Below, one piece after another: positions 27,442-35,370 of a stretch of 64,000 bases of DNA. The stretch is from contig JBAPOP010000012.1 in NCBI GenBank assembly GCA_049279675.1, forward strand, positions 51,485 to 115,484. The letters are read 5' to 3'. A program made the translations under genes and the position numbers. The notes under the pieces are model-generated. The model made no database searches. It was not told the origin of the DNA and worked only from the letters and a program-made list of their open reading frames with translations. Source of the DNA: Palsa-147 sp049279675. GTDB taxonomy: Bacteria; Acidobacteriota; Terriglobia; Acidiferrales; UBA7541. Numbering within the stretch: position 1 is the stretch's first letter; the number at the start of each line of letters is the position of its first letter.

Positions 27442-27791
27442 GTCTTGGCTCCCGACAATATCGAAGCGAGATTCGCCGTGAATTTCGAGCGCGGCATCAC
27501 ATCGTTGCAACCAGCAGCCTTTGCGCTTTCGGCTAATTCCGTCTGCACATGGGAGAGATAGCCGATGAGCGGCGTCTGGTTGCCTGACGCACGCAAGCGT
27601 TCAAGAGCGCCGAGCGCGCCGCCCCTCGAATTCAAATCCGCGATGGCCAGCTTGGGGCTTTCGCGTTCAATTGCCGCGACGAACGCATCTCCGGTGCCGC
27701 AAATCGCGAGCGTGACGCCGGTCAGCCGCGCCGTCTCCACAATCTTGGCTTGAAAGAAAAGATCATCCACGAGGACAACAACGTCAACCAA
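27438..27791 (-). CDS. Receiver-like (CheY-fold) stand-alone protein
   Basis: 117 aa, TTG start at 27791. The beta-alpha pattern fits a response-regulator receiver: acidic pair Asp9/Asp10, candidate phosphoacceptor Asp52 in AIADLNS, Ser80 in GYLSHV and Lys103 in RSKF. The match is loose, so it may be a pseudo-receiver. It has no output domain. Its stop overlaps the start of the downstream secreted protein by 4 bp, so the two are co-expressed although one is cytoplasmic and one is exported. Confidence 0.65.
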   Translation of the reverse strand: MVDVVVLVDDLFFQAKIVETARLTGVTLAICGTGDAFVAAIERESPKLAIADLNSRGGALGALERLRASGNQTPLIGYLSHVQTELAESAKAAGCNDVMPRSKFTANLASILSGAKT

Positions 27792-27967
27792 TTAACGCCT
27801 CCTGCAAGCAGATTCGCAAGCGTACGAAATTTACGTCCGTTCAGGGTGTACCACGCGGCGAACATTGTCTCAAGCCAGACGAGTTCAGGCGAAGACGAAT
27901 CAGCCGAGGGCATTTCGACAAAATCGCGCCGGTGCGGTATAACGAATAAAATTGTCGCGAGGAGACT

Positions 27968-28501
27968 ATGTCGCCTAAACGCAACGAAGATGGGCTGCCT
28001 GGGATCGCCGTTCTCGAGCAGACGCCCATCATAATCGAAAAAATTGTGCACCTCGCCACCGACGAAGAACTGCAGTGGAAGCCGTCTATGGAGCGATGGT
28101 CGATCAGCGAGGTGCTGGCGCATCTCGCGGACGTCGAAGTGGTCGGATTTCGCGAGCGGATTCAGAAAATGGTGGAGAGCGATGCGCCGCAACTCGAGGC
28201 ATACGATCAGAACGCAGCATATGCGGCGGGCCGCTACTCTTCACGAAAGGCTCGCGAGAATCTTCATCTTTTCTGCCACGAGCGGGATCGGAGCCTATCG
28301 TTTCTGCGCTACATTCCGGCGAGCGTGATTTCACGCTCAGGAATTCACGCGACGATCGGCAAGGTCACGATCAATCAGCTCATGAACGAATGGGCATTCC
28401 ACGATCTAGGCCACATTCGGCAGATCGCGGAACTGTTCCGCTCGCATGCCTACCATCCCCATATCGGACCGTTTCAGCGCTACTACACGATTCATCCCTG
28501 A
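27968..28501 (+). CDS. DinB-family protein
   Basis: 177 aa four-helix-bundle protein of the DinB/YfiT group. The metal-binding histidine triad is visible: His52 (EVLAHLAD), His145 and His149 (WAFHDLGHIRQ). The WSISEVLAHL and LGHIRQIAEL segments are the usual family signatures. Members include thiol-dependent transferases (bacillithiol or mycothiol); the substrate here is unknown. Divergent from the receiver-like gene, with a 176-bp gap that holds its promoter. Confidence 0.88.
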   Translation: MSPKRNEDGLPGIAVLEQTPIIIEKIVHLATDEELQWKPSMERWSISEVLAHLADVEVVGFRERIQKMVESDAPQLEAYDQNAAYAAGRYSSRKARENLHLFCHERDRSLSFLRYIPASVISRSGIHATIGKVTINQLMNEWAFHDLGHIRQIAELFRSHAYHPHIGPFQRYYTIHP

Positions 28502-28572
28502 CGCGCTCCATACACGCCGTCACCTGATACACTCATGGGAGCGCGGCCCTCTACGATGTTTCGAGGCAGACC

Positions 28573-29043
28573 ATGAGAGACATATCCACGAAGATTCTCT
28601 CGCTTTATGACGAACTCGAGCGCGACTCGCTCGATCTCCACGCGTTCTTTGAGATGGCCGGAGGCAAATCATCCGAACAGCATGAGGATGTTCTCGACGC
28701 CGTCGCCGAACTCGTTGGGATTGGAATGTTGAGATCGGCGGAAGGCGGAGATTTTTTTGAGCGGACGGAAGACGGACGAATTGCCGCCGCGAGCCCTAAG
28801 GACGTCACGCTCTATACTCGCGAAGGCTGCCACCTGTGCGACTCCGCGAAGATTGCGATGGAGCCGATCCTGAAAGAATCGGGAGCTCATCTGCGCGAAA
28901 TAGATATCGATCGCGATCCCGTGTTGCAACGGCGATACACGGACGACGTGCCCGTGATTTTTATCGGATCTCGCGAAGCGGCCCGCCACAAAATAGATCC
29001 CGAAGATTTTCGCAGCAAGCTCAAACAGGCTGGGAGCGCGTAA
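28573..29043 (+). CDS. Glutaredoxin-like protein with N-terminal helical domain
   Basis: 156 aa. Residues 1-75 look like a small winged-helix-type domain (helices plus FFERTEDGRIA). Residues 76-155 are a glutaredoxin-like (DUF836) domain with the CxxC motif CHLC (Cys86, Cys89), a cis-Pro region DDVPVIFIG and a REIDIDRDP strand. Probably a thiol-disulfide oxidoreductase. The fusion of a helical regulatory-type domain to a thioredoxin fold is uncommon. Confidence 0.82.
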   Translation: MRDISTKILSLYDELERDSLDLHAFFEMAGGKSSEQHEDVLDAVAELVGIGMLRSAEGGDFFERTEDGRIAAASPKDVTLYTREGCHLCDSAKIAMEPILKESGAHLREIDIDRDPVLQRRYTDDVPVIFIGSREAARHKIDPEDFRSKLKQAGSA

Positions 29044-29047
29044 GGGC

Positions 29048-29497
29048 TCAGTCGTCTTCGGGTGTTTCAATTACGCCGACAGTTTCGTCCGGATTGTCGC
29101 CCGGCCGCCCTTTGACGCGATCGTAAACACTAAAATGGCAGGTTGAGCCGAGAGCTTCGTTGTAGTACGTGGGAACTCCGAGAGCGGTGCGCAATTCTTC
29201 GTTGAATTTTCGCAGATTGGCCAGCTGCGCGCGATGGGCCGGAAATTTGTGCTCGTCGTGCGTCAAAAGGAATTTTTGATAGCCCGCATCCCAGAGGACG
29301 GTGAACTGCCCGTTGAGCATGATCGTCGGCAGTTCCGTCATGTGGTAGTCGTTGTCAGTGCCGCGGCGCAACTCGGCTCCGCAGCCGTACTTCTCGATTC
29401 GCATGACGCCGCGAGTTGTGCTGAGAGTGAAACCCGACGCGGGTAACTTCGCGACATTCTCTTCGGTGAAGGCTGCGTTGACGTACCACATAGGCAT
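29048..29497 (-). CDS. Conserved-type hypothetical protein
   Basis: 149 aa, cytoplasmic, no signal peptide. It is rich in Tyr/Trp/His and contains two Cys (GCGAEL and STCHFSVYD). I do not recognise a family. It is convergent with the glutaredoxin-like gene, with only 4 bp between the two stops. Confidence 0.6.
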   Translation of the reverse strand: MPMWYVNAAFTEENVAKLPASGFTLSTTRGVMRIEKYGCGAELRRGTDNDYHMTELPTIMLNGQFTVLWDAGYQKFLLTHDEHKFPAHRAQLANLRKFNEELRTALGVPTYYNEALGSTCHFSVYDRVKGRPGDNPDETVGVIETPEDD

Positions 29498-29543
29498 TCA
29501 GAATATGAATCTCACCGCCCTCGTGTAAAGGCTAAAGTGGAAC

Positions 29544-29611
29544 GGCTCGGGCAATCATATCGGCTGTGCGAGCCCGCTGAGTTGCGAGTTGCCTCTGCTA
29601 AACTCTAGCAG
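29544..29611 (+). promoter_or_regulatory. Structured leader upstream of cysM
   Basis: Within the 253-bp gap upstream of the sulfur cluster are two perfect hairpins: GGCTCG (29544-29549) with CGAGCC (29569-29574), and CTGCTA (29595-29600) with TAGCAG (29606-29611). They could belong to a 5' regulatory RNA or an operator. No T-box, SAM or cobalamin riboswitch signature was recognised, and the rest of the gap shows nothing else. Confidence 0.3.
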
Positions 29612-29750
29612 CGGTTATAGATCGACGTGGGGCTTGAATCCCGGTCCTATCCGGCGCATCTGATTGTCTTAGAGAGCGAGCAAATGCTGGTTGTTTCGGC
29701 CGGCCTCCGAGGTGTCGTTGAGAGAAATCAAGAATTCGGTTGTCGCGGAG

Positions 29751-30686
29751 ATGCCTTCCGTTTCCCCGCGCGTGGAGCGCGATAATTTGCTCGATTGCAT
29801 TGGGAACACTCCACTCTTGCAACTCCGGCGCGTGGGCCGCGAATTTCGTGGGGTCGAATTTCATGCGAAAGCGGAATGGTTCAATCCCGGCGGATCGGTG
29901 AAGGATCGCGCGGCGCTTCGCATGATCCTCGATGGCGAGCGACGCGGCGCTCTCTCAGCCGGGAAAACGATTCTCGATTCGACCAGCGGAAATACTGGAA
30001 TCGCTTACGCCATGATTGGCGCAGCGCGCGGTTATCGCGTGAAGCTCTGCTTGCCCGCGAACGCTTCGCTCGAGCGGAAGCGGATTCTGGCCGCGTACGG
30101 CGCCGAATTAGTGTTCACGCCGGGCGAGGAGGGTTCGGATGGCGCGATACGCCGCGTGCGGGAAATTTACGCAAGCGATCCGGCGAAATATTTCTATCCG
30201 GATCAGTACAGCAATCCATCGAATATTGAAGCGCACATGACGACGACGGCTCCGGAAATTTGGGAGCAGACGCGCGGGCGTGTCACGCATTTCATTGCTG
30301 GCCTCGGCACGAGCGGAACATTTGTCGGGACAGCGCGGAGACTAAAAGAATTCAATCCGGCGATCCGGGCTATTAGTTTTCAGCCGGACTCGGCATTTCA
30401 TGGACTCGAGGGCATGAAGTACATGCCAGCGTCGATCGTGCCGAAGATTTACGACGCGAGTGTCGCTGATGAGAATTTGCCGATAGCTACCGAAGCAGCG
30501 TACACGATGGTGAAGCGGCTTGCGCGCGAAGAAGGGCTGCTCGTCGGAATTAGTTCGGGAGCGGCGATTTGCGCTTGCTTCGAGATCGCACGCTGCTTGG
30601 CCCCGGGCAAGGAAGCAGTGATCGTCACGATCTTTCCGGATTCCGGCGATAAATATTTGAGCGAGCGCTTCTGGAACGAGGGCTGA
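29751..30686 (+). CDS. cysM: PLP-dependent cysteine synthase, CysM type
   Basis: Fold-type II PLP enzyme, 311 aa from ATG 29751; upstream in-frame TTG 29691 or GTG 29712 would add up to 20 residues, so the start is not firm. The PLP lysine is Lys51 in NPGGSVKDRAA. Also seen are DSTSGNTGIA (substrate-binding Asn loop) and GLGTSGTFVGT (phosphate loop). The architecture is close to mycobacterial CysM, which uses O-phosphoserine and a thiocarboxylated carrier, CysO. The next three genes supply the JAMM protease, carrier and activating enzyme, which supports that substrate use over a free-sulfide route. Confidence 0.9.
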   Translation: MPSVSPRVERDNLLDCIGNTPLLQLRRVGREFRGVEFHAKAEWFNPGGSVKDRAALRMILDGERRGALSAGKTILDSTSGNTGIAYAMIGAARGYRVKLCLPANASLERKRILAAYGAELVFTPGEEGSDGAIRRVREIYASDPAKYFYPDQYSNPSNIEAHMTTTAPEIWEQTRGRVTHFIAGLGTSGTFVGTARRLKEFNPAIRAISFQPDSAFHGLEGMKYMPASIVPKIYDASVADENLPIATEAAYTMVKRLAREEGLLVGISSGAAICACFEIARCLAPGKEAVIVTIFPDSGDKYLSERFWNEG

Positions 30687-30694
30687 GCCGGAGC

Positions 30695-31132
30695 ATGTTA
30701 AGAATTCCAGAGCAGGTGGCCACTCGAATTCGCAGTCATGGTGCAGAGGCGTATCCAAACGAATGCTGCGGCGCGCTCCTTGGCTCGGAAAAAAATGGAC
30801 ATCGCGATGTCGTTGAAATCTTGCCGCTGAAAAACCAGCGGGACGATTCGCCGCGGAATCGGTTTTCGATTACTGCCGAGAATGTCCGGGACGCTGACGC
30901 GGCCGCGCGGCGATCGGGTCTCGAGTTGCTCGGATGGTATCATTCGCATCCTGACGCTCCAGCGCGGCCGAGCGAGTTCGATCGGGAGCATGCGTGGCCG
31001 TGGTATAGCTACGTGATTCTCAGCGTTCAATCGCGTGAGCCGAAGGAAATGAATTCGTGGCGGCTCGCCGACGATCGAGCGAGCTACAGCGCTGAAGCGA
31101 TTGAGACTGTTTCTCTGGGCAGCACTGCTTAA
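30695..31132 (+). CDS. mec: JAMM/MPN zinc protease, Mec family
   Basis: 145 aa Mov34/MPN domain. The full metalloprotease motif is present: Glu23, then HSH-x7-S-x2-D (His83, His85, Ser93, Asp96) in WYHSHPDAPARPSEFD. Mycobacterial Mec+ cleaves newly made cysteine off the CysO C-terminus; other JAMM proteins trim extra residues from sulfur carriers before activation. Both jobs are plausible here because the neighbouring carrier has extra residues after its Gly-Gly. It starts 8 bp after cysM. Confidence 0.9.
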   Translation: MLRIPEQVATRIRSHGAEAYPNECCGALLGSEKNGHRDVVEILPLKNQRDDSPRNRFSITAENVRDADAAARRSGLELLGWYHSHPDAPARPSEFDREHAWPWYSYVILSVQSREPKEMNSWRLADDRASYSAEAIETVSLGSTA

Positions 31133-31172
31133 GCGGGAATTTGAGATATTTACGACGTGAAGGGGAGGAAGA

Positions 31173-31457
31173 ATGGCAGTCAAGGTCATGATTCCGACGC
31201 CGCTACGGGCGTACGTGGGCAAGCAAGATACGGTCGAGTTGCAGGCTGGAACGGTGGGTGAGGCGCTGGCCGCGCTGACATCGCAATACGCCGATCTGCG
31301 CAAGCATCTCTACGCCGAAGATGGCAGGCTGCGAAGTTTTGTGAATGTTTATCTGAACGACGAAGACATTCGTTATCTGCAGAAAGATAAGACGCAAGTG
31401 AATGACGGCGACACGATCAGCATCGTTCCATCAATTGCCGGCGGCGCGCGGAGCTAA
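31173..31457 (+). CDS. cysO: MoaD/ThiS-family sulfur carrier, CysO-like, with tail after Gly-Gly
   Basis: 94 aa ubiquitin-fold carrier (TPLRAYVGKQDTVELQ, then FVNVYLNDEDI, then VNDGDTISIVPSIAGG). In an active carrier the protein ends at Gly-Gly, which is adenylated and thiocarboxylated. Here the Gly-Gly at residues 90-91 is followed by Ala-Arg-Ser before the stop, so processing seems required. It is preceded by mec (40 bp) and followed 19 bp later by the activating-enzyme gene. Confidence 0.88.
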   Translation: MAVKVMIPTPLRAYVGKQDTVELQAGTVGEALAALTSQYADLRKHLYAEDGRLRSFVNVYLNDEDIRYLQKDKTQVNDGDTISIVPSIAGGARS

Positions 31458-31476
31458 GGATTTGGAGATTCGAAAT

Positions 31477-32667
31477 ATGGCGACGAAGACGGTCAATCCG
31501 GTGAACTCTGGGACGGGAAGCGACGTCACGCTTTCGAAGGAAGAAATTCTTCGATACAGCCGGCATCTCATCATGCCGGAAGTTGGCATGGACGGGCAGC
31601 TCAAGCTGAAGCGCGCGCGTGTGCTTCTTGTCGGAACGGGCGGACTCGGAGCGCCGCTCGGTTTGTATCTCGCGGCAGCGGGCGTTGGCACCCTCGGCAT
31701 CGTTGATTTCGACAAAGTTGATTTCACGAATTTGCAGCGGCAGGTGGCGTTTGGGACGAGCGATGTCGGCAGGCCTAAGATCGAGGCGGCGGCCGAGCGG
31801 CTTGGAAATTTGAATCCTGAAATCCGGATCGAGCGCTACGAAACACAATTGACGAGTGAGAATGCGCTCGAGATTTTCCGTGATTACGACATCATCGCGG
31901 ACGGCACCGACAATTTTCCGACGCGGTATCTCGTCAACGACGCGTGCGTCCTGCTCGGCAAGCCCAATGTTTACGGCTCTATTTTCCGATTTGAGGGGCA
32001 GGCCAGCGTTTTCGGTTATCCGGGCGGGCCGTGCTACCGCTGCCTCTATCCCGAACCACCTCCGCCGGGGCTCGTGCCATCTTGCGCGGAAGGCGGAGTG
32101 CTCGGCGTGCTGCCGGGAATCATCGGTTCCATCCAGGCGATGGAAACTTTGAAGCTGATTTTGAAGAGCGGCGAACCGCTCGTCGGTAGGCTGCTACTGT
32201 TCGATGCGCTTGGGATGAAGTTCCGCGAGCTGAGGCTTCGCAAGAATCCGGATTGCCCGGTGTGCGGGACCAATCCGACCGTGACGAAGCTGATCGATTA
32301 CGCGGAGTTTTGCGGAATCCGAGGTGAGGAAGCGCCCGCGCCGCAAACATCCGTTCCAGAAATCACGCCGCGCGAACTGAAGGCTCGCCTCGATCGCGGA
32401 GACGATTTATACGTTCTCGACGTCCGCGAACCGCACGAGTATCAGATCTGCAATATCGGCGGACATCTCATCCCGCTCGGCGAGCTGTCGCGGCGCGTGA
32501 ACGAGCTTGATAGCGCGCGTGAAATCGTCGCACACTGCCGCAGCGGAAAGCGTTCAGCCGAAGCCGCAGAATTTTTGCGCAAAGCCGGATTTAAGAAGCT
32601 GTGGAACCTGAAGGGCGGAATCTTGGCGTGGTCCGATGAGGTGGACTCGTCCGTTCCGAAATACTGA
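31477..32667 (+). CDS. moeZ: MoeB/ThiF-like adenylyltransferase-rhodanese fusion (MoeZ type)
   Basis: Activates the C-terminus of the sulfur carrier and transfers sulfur. 396 aa from ATG 31477 (GGAG 9 nt upstream). The N-terminal E1-like domain (about 20-270) has GTGGLGAP (53-60), Zn-binding CYRC (Cys186, Cys189) with CPVC (Cys260, Cys263), and candidate Cys203 in PSCAEGG. The C-terminal rhodanese domain (about 290-390) has the active-site loop CRSGKRS (Cys354). This domain pair is the MoeZ layout, and its place right after the carrier makes the partner assignment strong. Confidence 0.93.
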   Translation: MATKTVNPVNSGTGSDVTLSKEEILRYSRHLIMPEVGMDGQLKLKRARVLLVGTGGLGAPLGLYLAAAGVGTLGIVDFDKVDFTNLQRQVAFGTSDVGRPKIEAAAERLGNLNPEIRIERYETQLTSENALEIFRDYDIIADGTDNFPTRYLVNDACVLLGKPNVYGSIFRFEGQASVFGYPGGPCYRCLYPEPPPPGLVPSCAEGGVLGVLPGIIGSIQAMETLKLILKSGEPLVGRLLLFDALGMKFRELRLRKNPDCPVCGTNPTVTKLIDYAEFCGIRGEEAPAPQTSVPEITPRELKARLDRGDDLYVLDVREPHEYQICNIGGHLIPLGELSRRVNELDSAREIVAHCRSGKRSAEAAEFLRKAGFKKLWNLKGGILAWSDEVDSSVPKY

Positions 32668-32687
32668 TCGATCTCGAGGAGAGACAC

Positions 32688-32951
32688 ATGGCAAGCGTCA
32701 AGATTACCGCGCGCAATAATGGCCCTTTCAGAGTGGAAGCGCCCGAGGGAAGCGTCGAACTCGTGGACGCCGACGGCAACAAGTTCGATATTTCGGGGAA
32801 GCCGGCATTCTCTCTGTGCCGCTGCGGCGGCAGCGTAAACAAGCCCTTCTGCGATGGCACTCACAGCAAAATCGGATTCGCCGCGGCCGAAGCGGCCGCC
32901 AAAAAAGAAGACGCGCAAACTGCTACCGATCCCGGCGCGCTCCCGAAATAA
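32688..32951 (+). CDS. CDGSH iron-sulfur domain protein
   Basis: 87 aa. The CDGSH [2Fe-2S] signature C-x-C-x8-C-x3-H is complete: Cys44, Cys46, Cys55, His59 in LCRCGGSVNKPFCDGTHS. An Ala/Lys-rich tail follows the motif. It is cytoplasmic, with no membrane anchor. It starts 20 bp after moeZ and probably shares its operon, suggesting a redox or Fe-S role in the sulfur pathway; that role is inference. Confidence 0.9.
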   Translation: MASVKITARNNGPFRVEAPEGSVELVDADGNKFDISGKPAFSLCRCGGSVNKPFCDGTHSKIGFAAAEAAAKKEDAQTATDPGALPK

Positions 32952-33036
32952 CTCGAATCTCGAATTTCCAAGCGTCGGTGCCGTGTTGGCGCAGAGTCGA
33001 CCTAAGCGTTTTACTGTAAGCTCGCCTTGCTCCCCA

Positions 33037-33150
33037 GTGTAACATTTTTACACCTACCGCAGATTCTTCGTAGGACTGAAGTCCTGGATTTTGAATTCTA
33101 AAAAAGCTATATGTCTTGTTTTCAGCATCATCAACAGTACTATACGTACT
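33037..33150 (+). promoter_or_regulatory. Cluster of three dyads upstream of the diguanylate cyclase gene
   Basis: Three perfect inverted repeats in 114 bp: GTGTAA-N5-TTACAC (33037-33053), AGGACT-GA-AGTCCT (33072-33085) and AGTAC-TATAC-GTACT (33136-33150). The gap between 32951 and 33209 has no gene. They look like operator sites, but no regulator is identified. I found no GEMM c-di-GMP riboswitch here. Confidence 0.4.
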
Positions 33151-33208
33151 ATGCGAACGGTGCCTGGCGTGCTCCTGCACCATGTGGGTTGGAAGGGATT
33201 TTGGGGGG

Positions 33209-34522
33209 ATAGTGGGTAAGCCGTCCATCTTCTGGGCAGTCGTGCATCGATTCCGGGTATCCATACTTTGGGTACTCGGCGCGAGCGCCTTTTTCTTTGT
33301 TGTATGGACCCTCCGGTTCTCGCCGTACCGCTCCGATCTGCTCCTCGATACTTACCTGCAGATGGCAGGCGGGTTGATCGCATTCACGTTTGCGGCGAAC
33401 GCGCTGGTGCGCTTCCGGGGAACGCACGACCGTGTGAGCCTAATCTTAGCGTTTGGGTTCGTCCTGGCCGCGCTAATCGAGGCTGCGACAGCAATGTCAG
33501 CGTATCGCGAGGCATACCAAGAGCCGACGGGACCGCTGCACGTCTCGCTCGCGTGGATGGCCGGGCGAACGCTCCTCGCCGTGCTCCTGATTGCCGCGCT
33601 AGGCGTGGAGAGAAAGAAGCCGATCGCGCGAGATGCGGGCCGCGAAATTGCCGCGGCCACACTTCTCGTGGGCGGCGCTGCCTATCTGATCAGCGTGATT
33701 TACTTCACGGTTCCGCCGATGCGCATCCATACGGATTCCGTGTTGCCTCGGCCGTGGGATTTGATGCTCGCCGGGCTGTTTCTGATTTCGGCGTTTGGAT
33801 ACAGCTGGCGATTGAACCGCGTTGAATCGGCGTTCGACCGGTCGCTTTATTTCGCGGCGGTGCTCAACGTCGCATGCCACCTTGCCGCGAGCGAGTCGCA
33901 ACAACCGCTCGATGCCCCTTACATTCTGTCGCATTTCTTGCTGGTGGCGAGTTACGCGATCGTCCTTGGCGGGACGCTGCTCGAGAATGCGCATTTGTTC
34001 GATGAAGTGAGCCGTCTCGCAAAAAGCGATTCGCTTACCGGACTTGCGAATCACCGGAGACTCATTGAAGTACTGGATGCCGAATTGCAACGTTCCGGGC
34101 GCACCGGCCGCCGTTTTGCCGTACTGCTGCTCGATCTGGATGGCCTGAAAAAGATCAACGACCGTCTGGGGCATCTCGTCGGAAGCCGCGCCATTCAGCG
34201 CGTCGGATACGTGCTTCGAAATTATTGCCGCGCTTCGGATACGGCAGCCCGCTACGGCGGCGATGAATTCGCGCTGGTTCTTCCGGAAGCCGGCGAAGAC
34301 GAAGCACTGCAGGCCGCGGCTCGCATCTGCGAGCGCGTGAATAATGATGGCGAGAAGCCGGTCATCTCCGTCAGCGTCGGTGTCGCCGTCTATCCTCGGG
34401 ATGGAACGACGATTGAGCGGTTGCTTTCCGTTGCAGACCACAACTTGTACGACATGAAACTGCATGAGCATAGGGGCGTGCGTCACATGCGGTTCGCGGC
34501 AGGGCAGGGGCAGATAACTTAA
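33209..34522 (+). CDS. Membrane diguanylate cyclase (GGDEF)
   Basis: Makes c-di-GMP from two GTP. GTG 33209 is preceded by GGAAGG and GGGGGG and gives 437 aa; ATG 33182 (446 aa) and ATG 33116 (468 aa) are alternatives. The N-terminus has about seven hydrophobic helices (residues about 10-260), an integral sensor of unknown ligand. The C-terminal GGDEF domain has RYGGDEFALVLPEAG near residue 350 and an inhibitory-site RxxD (RASD) five residues upstream, so product feedback is expected. A PilZ gene follows 16 bp later. Confidence 0.92.
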   Translation: MVGKPSIFWAVVHRFRVSILWVLGASAFFFVVWTLRFSPYRSDLLLDTYLQMAGGLIAFTFAANALVRFRGTHDRVSLILAFGFVLAALIEAATAMSAYREAYQEPTGPLHVSLAWMAGRTLLAVLLIAALGVERKKPIARDAGREIAAATLLVGGAAYLISVIYFTVPPMRIHTDSVLPRPWDLMLAGLFLISAFGYSWRLNRVESAFDRSLYFAAVLNVACHLAASESQQPLDAPYILSHFLLVASYAIVLGGTLLENAHLFDEVSRLAKSDSLTGLANHRRLIEVLDAELQRSGRTGRRFAVLLLDLDGLKKINDRLGHLVGSRAIQRVGYVLRNYCRASDTAARYGGDEFALVLPEAGEDEALQAAARICERVNNDGEKPVISVSVGVAVYPRDGTTIERLLSVADHNLYDMKLHEHRGVRHMRFAAGQGQIT

Positions 34523-34538
34523 AATTCGGGGGCTTGGG

Positions 34539-34874
34539 ATGCGGCTTAGGCTGCGACGGTCAGAGAACTACAGCGTTTCGCGTGTTGAAAGACGAGTTCC
34601 GATGGAAGTCGGAGTGCGCATCTCGGGTCATGTGGATTTGCCGGGAATCGAGACGACTTTCACGGACAACGTAAGTTCACGAGGCGCCCGCATCGTCACT
34701 TCGCGCCGATGGCGTATCGACGATCGCCTGATCATTGCGACACTCACGGGATCATTTCATAGCGTGGCGAGAGTCGCCTATTGTGAGTCGATTCCGAGCT
34801 CGGGCTATGCCGTCGGCGTCGAGTTCCTTGAGCCCGACGGCGCGTGGGTCGTCAGGCATCAGGCCAGCGCCTAA
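34539..34874 (+). CDS. PilZ-domain protein
   Basis: 111 aa. The c-di-GMP-binding PilZ signature is visible as RRVPMEVGVRI (RxxxR-like region) and DNVSSRGARI (D/N-x-S-x-x-G). It directly follows the diguanylate cyclase and is probably co-transcribed, so it may read the signal that gene makes. Whether the first arginine motif is canonical enough to bind c-di-GMP is uncertain. Confidence 0.82.
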   Translation: MRLRLRRSENYSVSRVERRVPMEVGVRISGHVDLPGIETTFTDNVSSRGARIVTSRRWRIDDRLIIATLTGSFHSVARVAYCESIPSSGYAVGVEFLEPDGAWVVRHQASA

Positions 34875-34935
34875 CCAGTAAAGCGCGCCAAATTTCTCGG
34901 CAACTCTTTCCTGTCAATCAAGACGCGGGATGTTC

Positions 34936-35232
34936 CTATTGAACAAATCCAACGGTTGGCGCAGGTGTAGGCGTAGGGCCTTCCGGAATCGGGCCGAACT
35001 GCGCTTCGTAGCGCGTGACATTCTCCTGAAGCGCGCGCATCAAGCGCTTGGCGTGGCCGGGGCTCACGATCAAACTCGAGACGAGCTTGCCTTGCGGGAC
35101 GCTCGGAAACAAATAGATGAAGTTCAGTGTGAACTCCTCGGCGTTGTGGTGAATCATCACGAGGTTCGAGTATTGGCCGAGTAATTCCTTCTCGTCGGCT
35201 TTGATTTGAACCTGCTTCTGTTCTTCCGCCAT
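34936..35232 (-). CDS. DUF3467 family protein
   Basis: 98 aa from ATG 35232, which has a strong AGGAGGAA 5 nt upstream; the frame is open further but lacks a binding site. The core NLVMIHHNAEEFTLNFIY and the segment LVSSLIVSPGHAKRLMRALQ are those of DUF3467, a small protein of unknown function. The C-terminus is Pro-rich. It is convergent with the PilZ gene. Confidence 0.88.
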   Translation of the reverse strand: MAEEQKQVQIKADEKELLGQYSNLVMIHHNAEEFTLNFIYLFPSVPQGKLVSSLIVSPGHAKRLMRALQENVTRYEAQFGPIPEGPTPTPAPTVGFVQ

Positions 35233-35326
35233 CGCTTCCTCCTGATTTTGTGACACTCCACTATAACAAAGCGGGCCATTGAATCGCGCTAGAGAACACG
35301 CTTTCAAGAATCTCGCGGCGGTACCG

Positions 35327-35355
35327 TTGACTTGCAAATATGTTAAGTGTAGTTT
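35327..35355 (+). promoter_or_regulatory. Putative promoter of the NRAMP gene
   Basis: TTGACT (35327-35332) with a 17-bp spacer to TAGTTT (35350-35355). It lies 28 bp upstream of the start codon. The -10 match is weak. Motif matching only. Confidence 0.35.
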
Positions 35356-35370
35356 ATATCTGAAGTTCAG

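Noticed and set aside
29581..29660. tRNA-like look of the sequence upstream of cysM (GGGGCTTGAATCCC)
   Set aside because: No acceptor stem, D-arm or 7-nt anticodon loop can be built around it; the hairpin at 29595 has a 5-nt loop.
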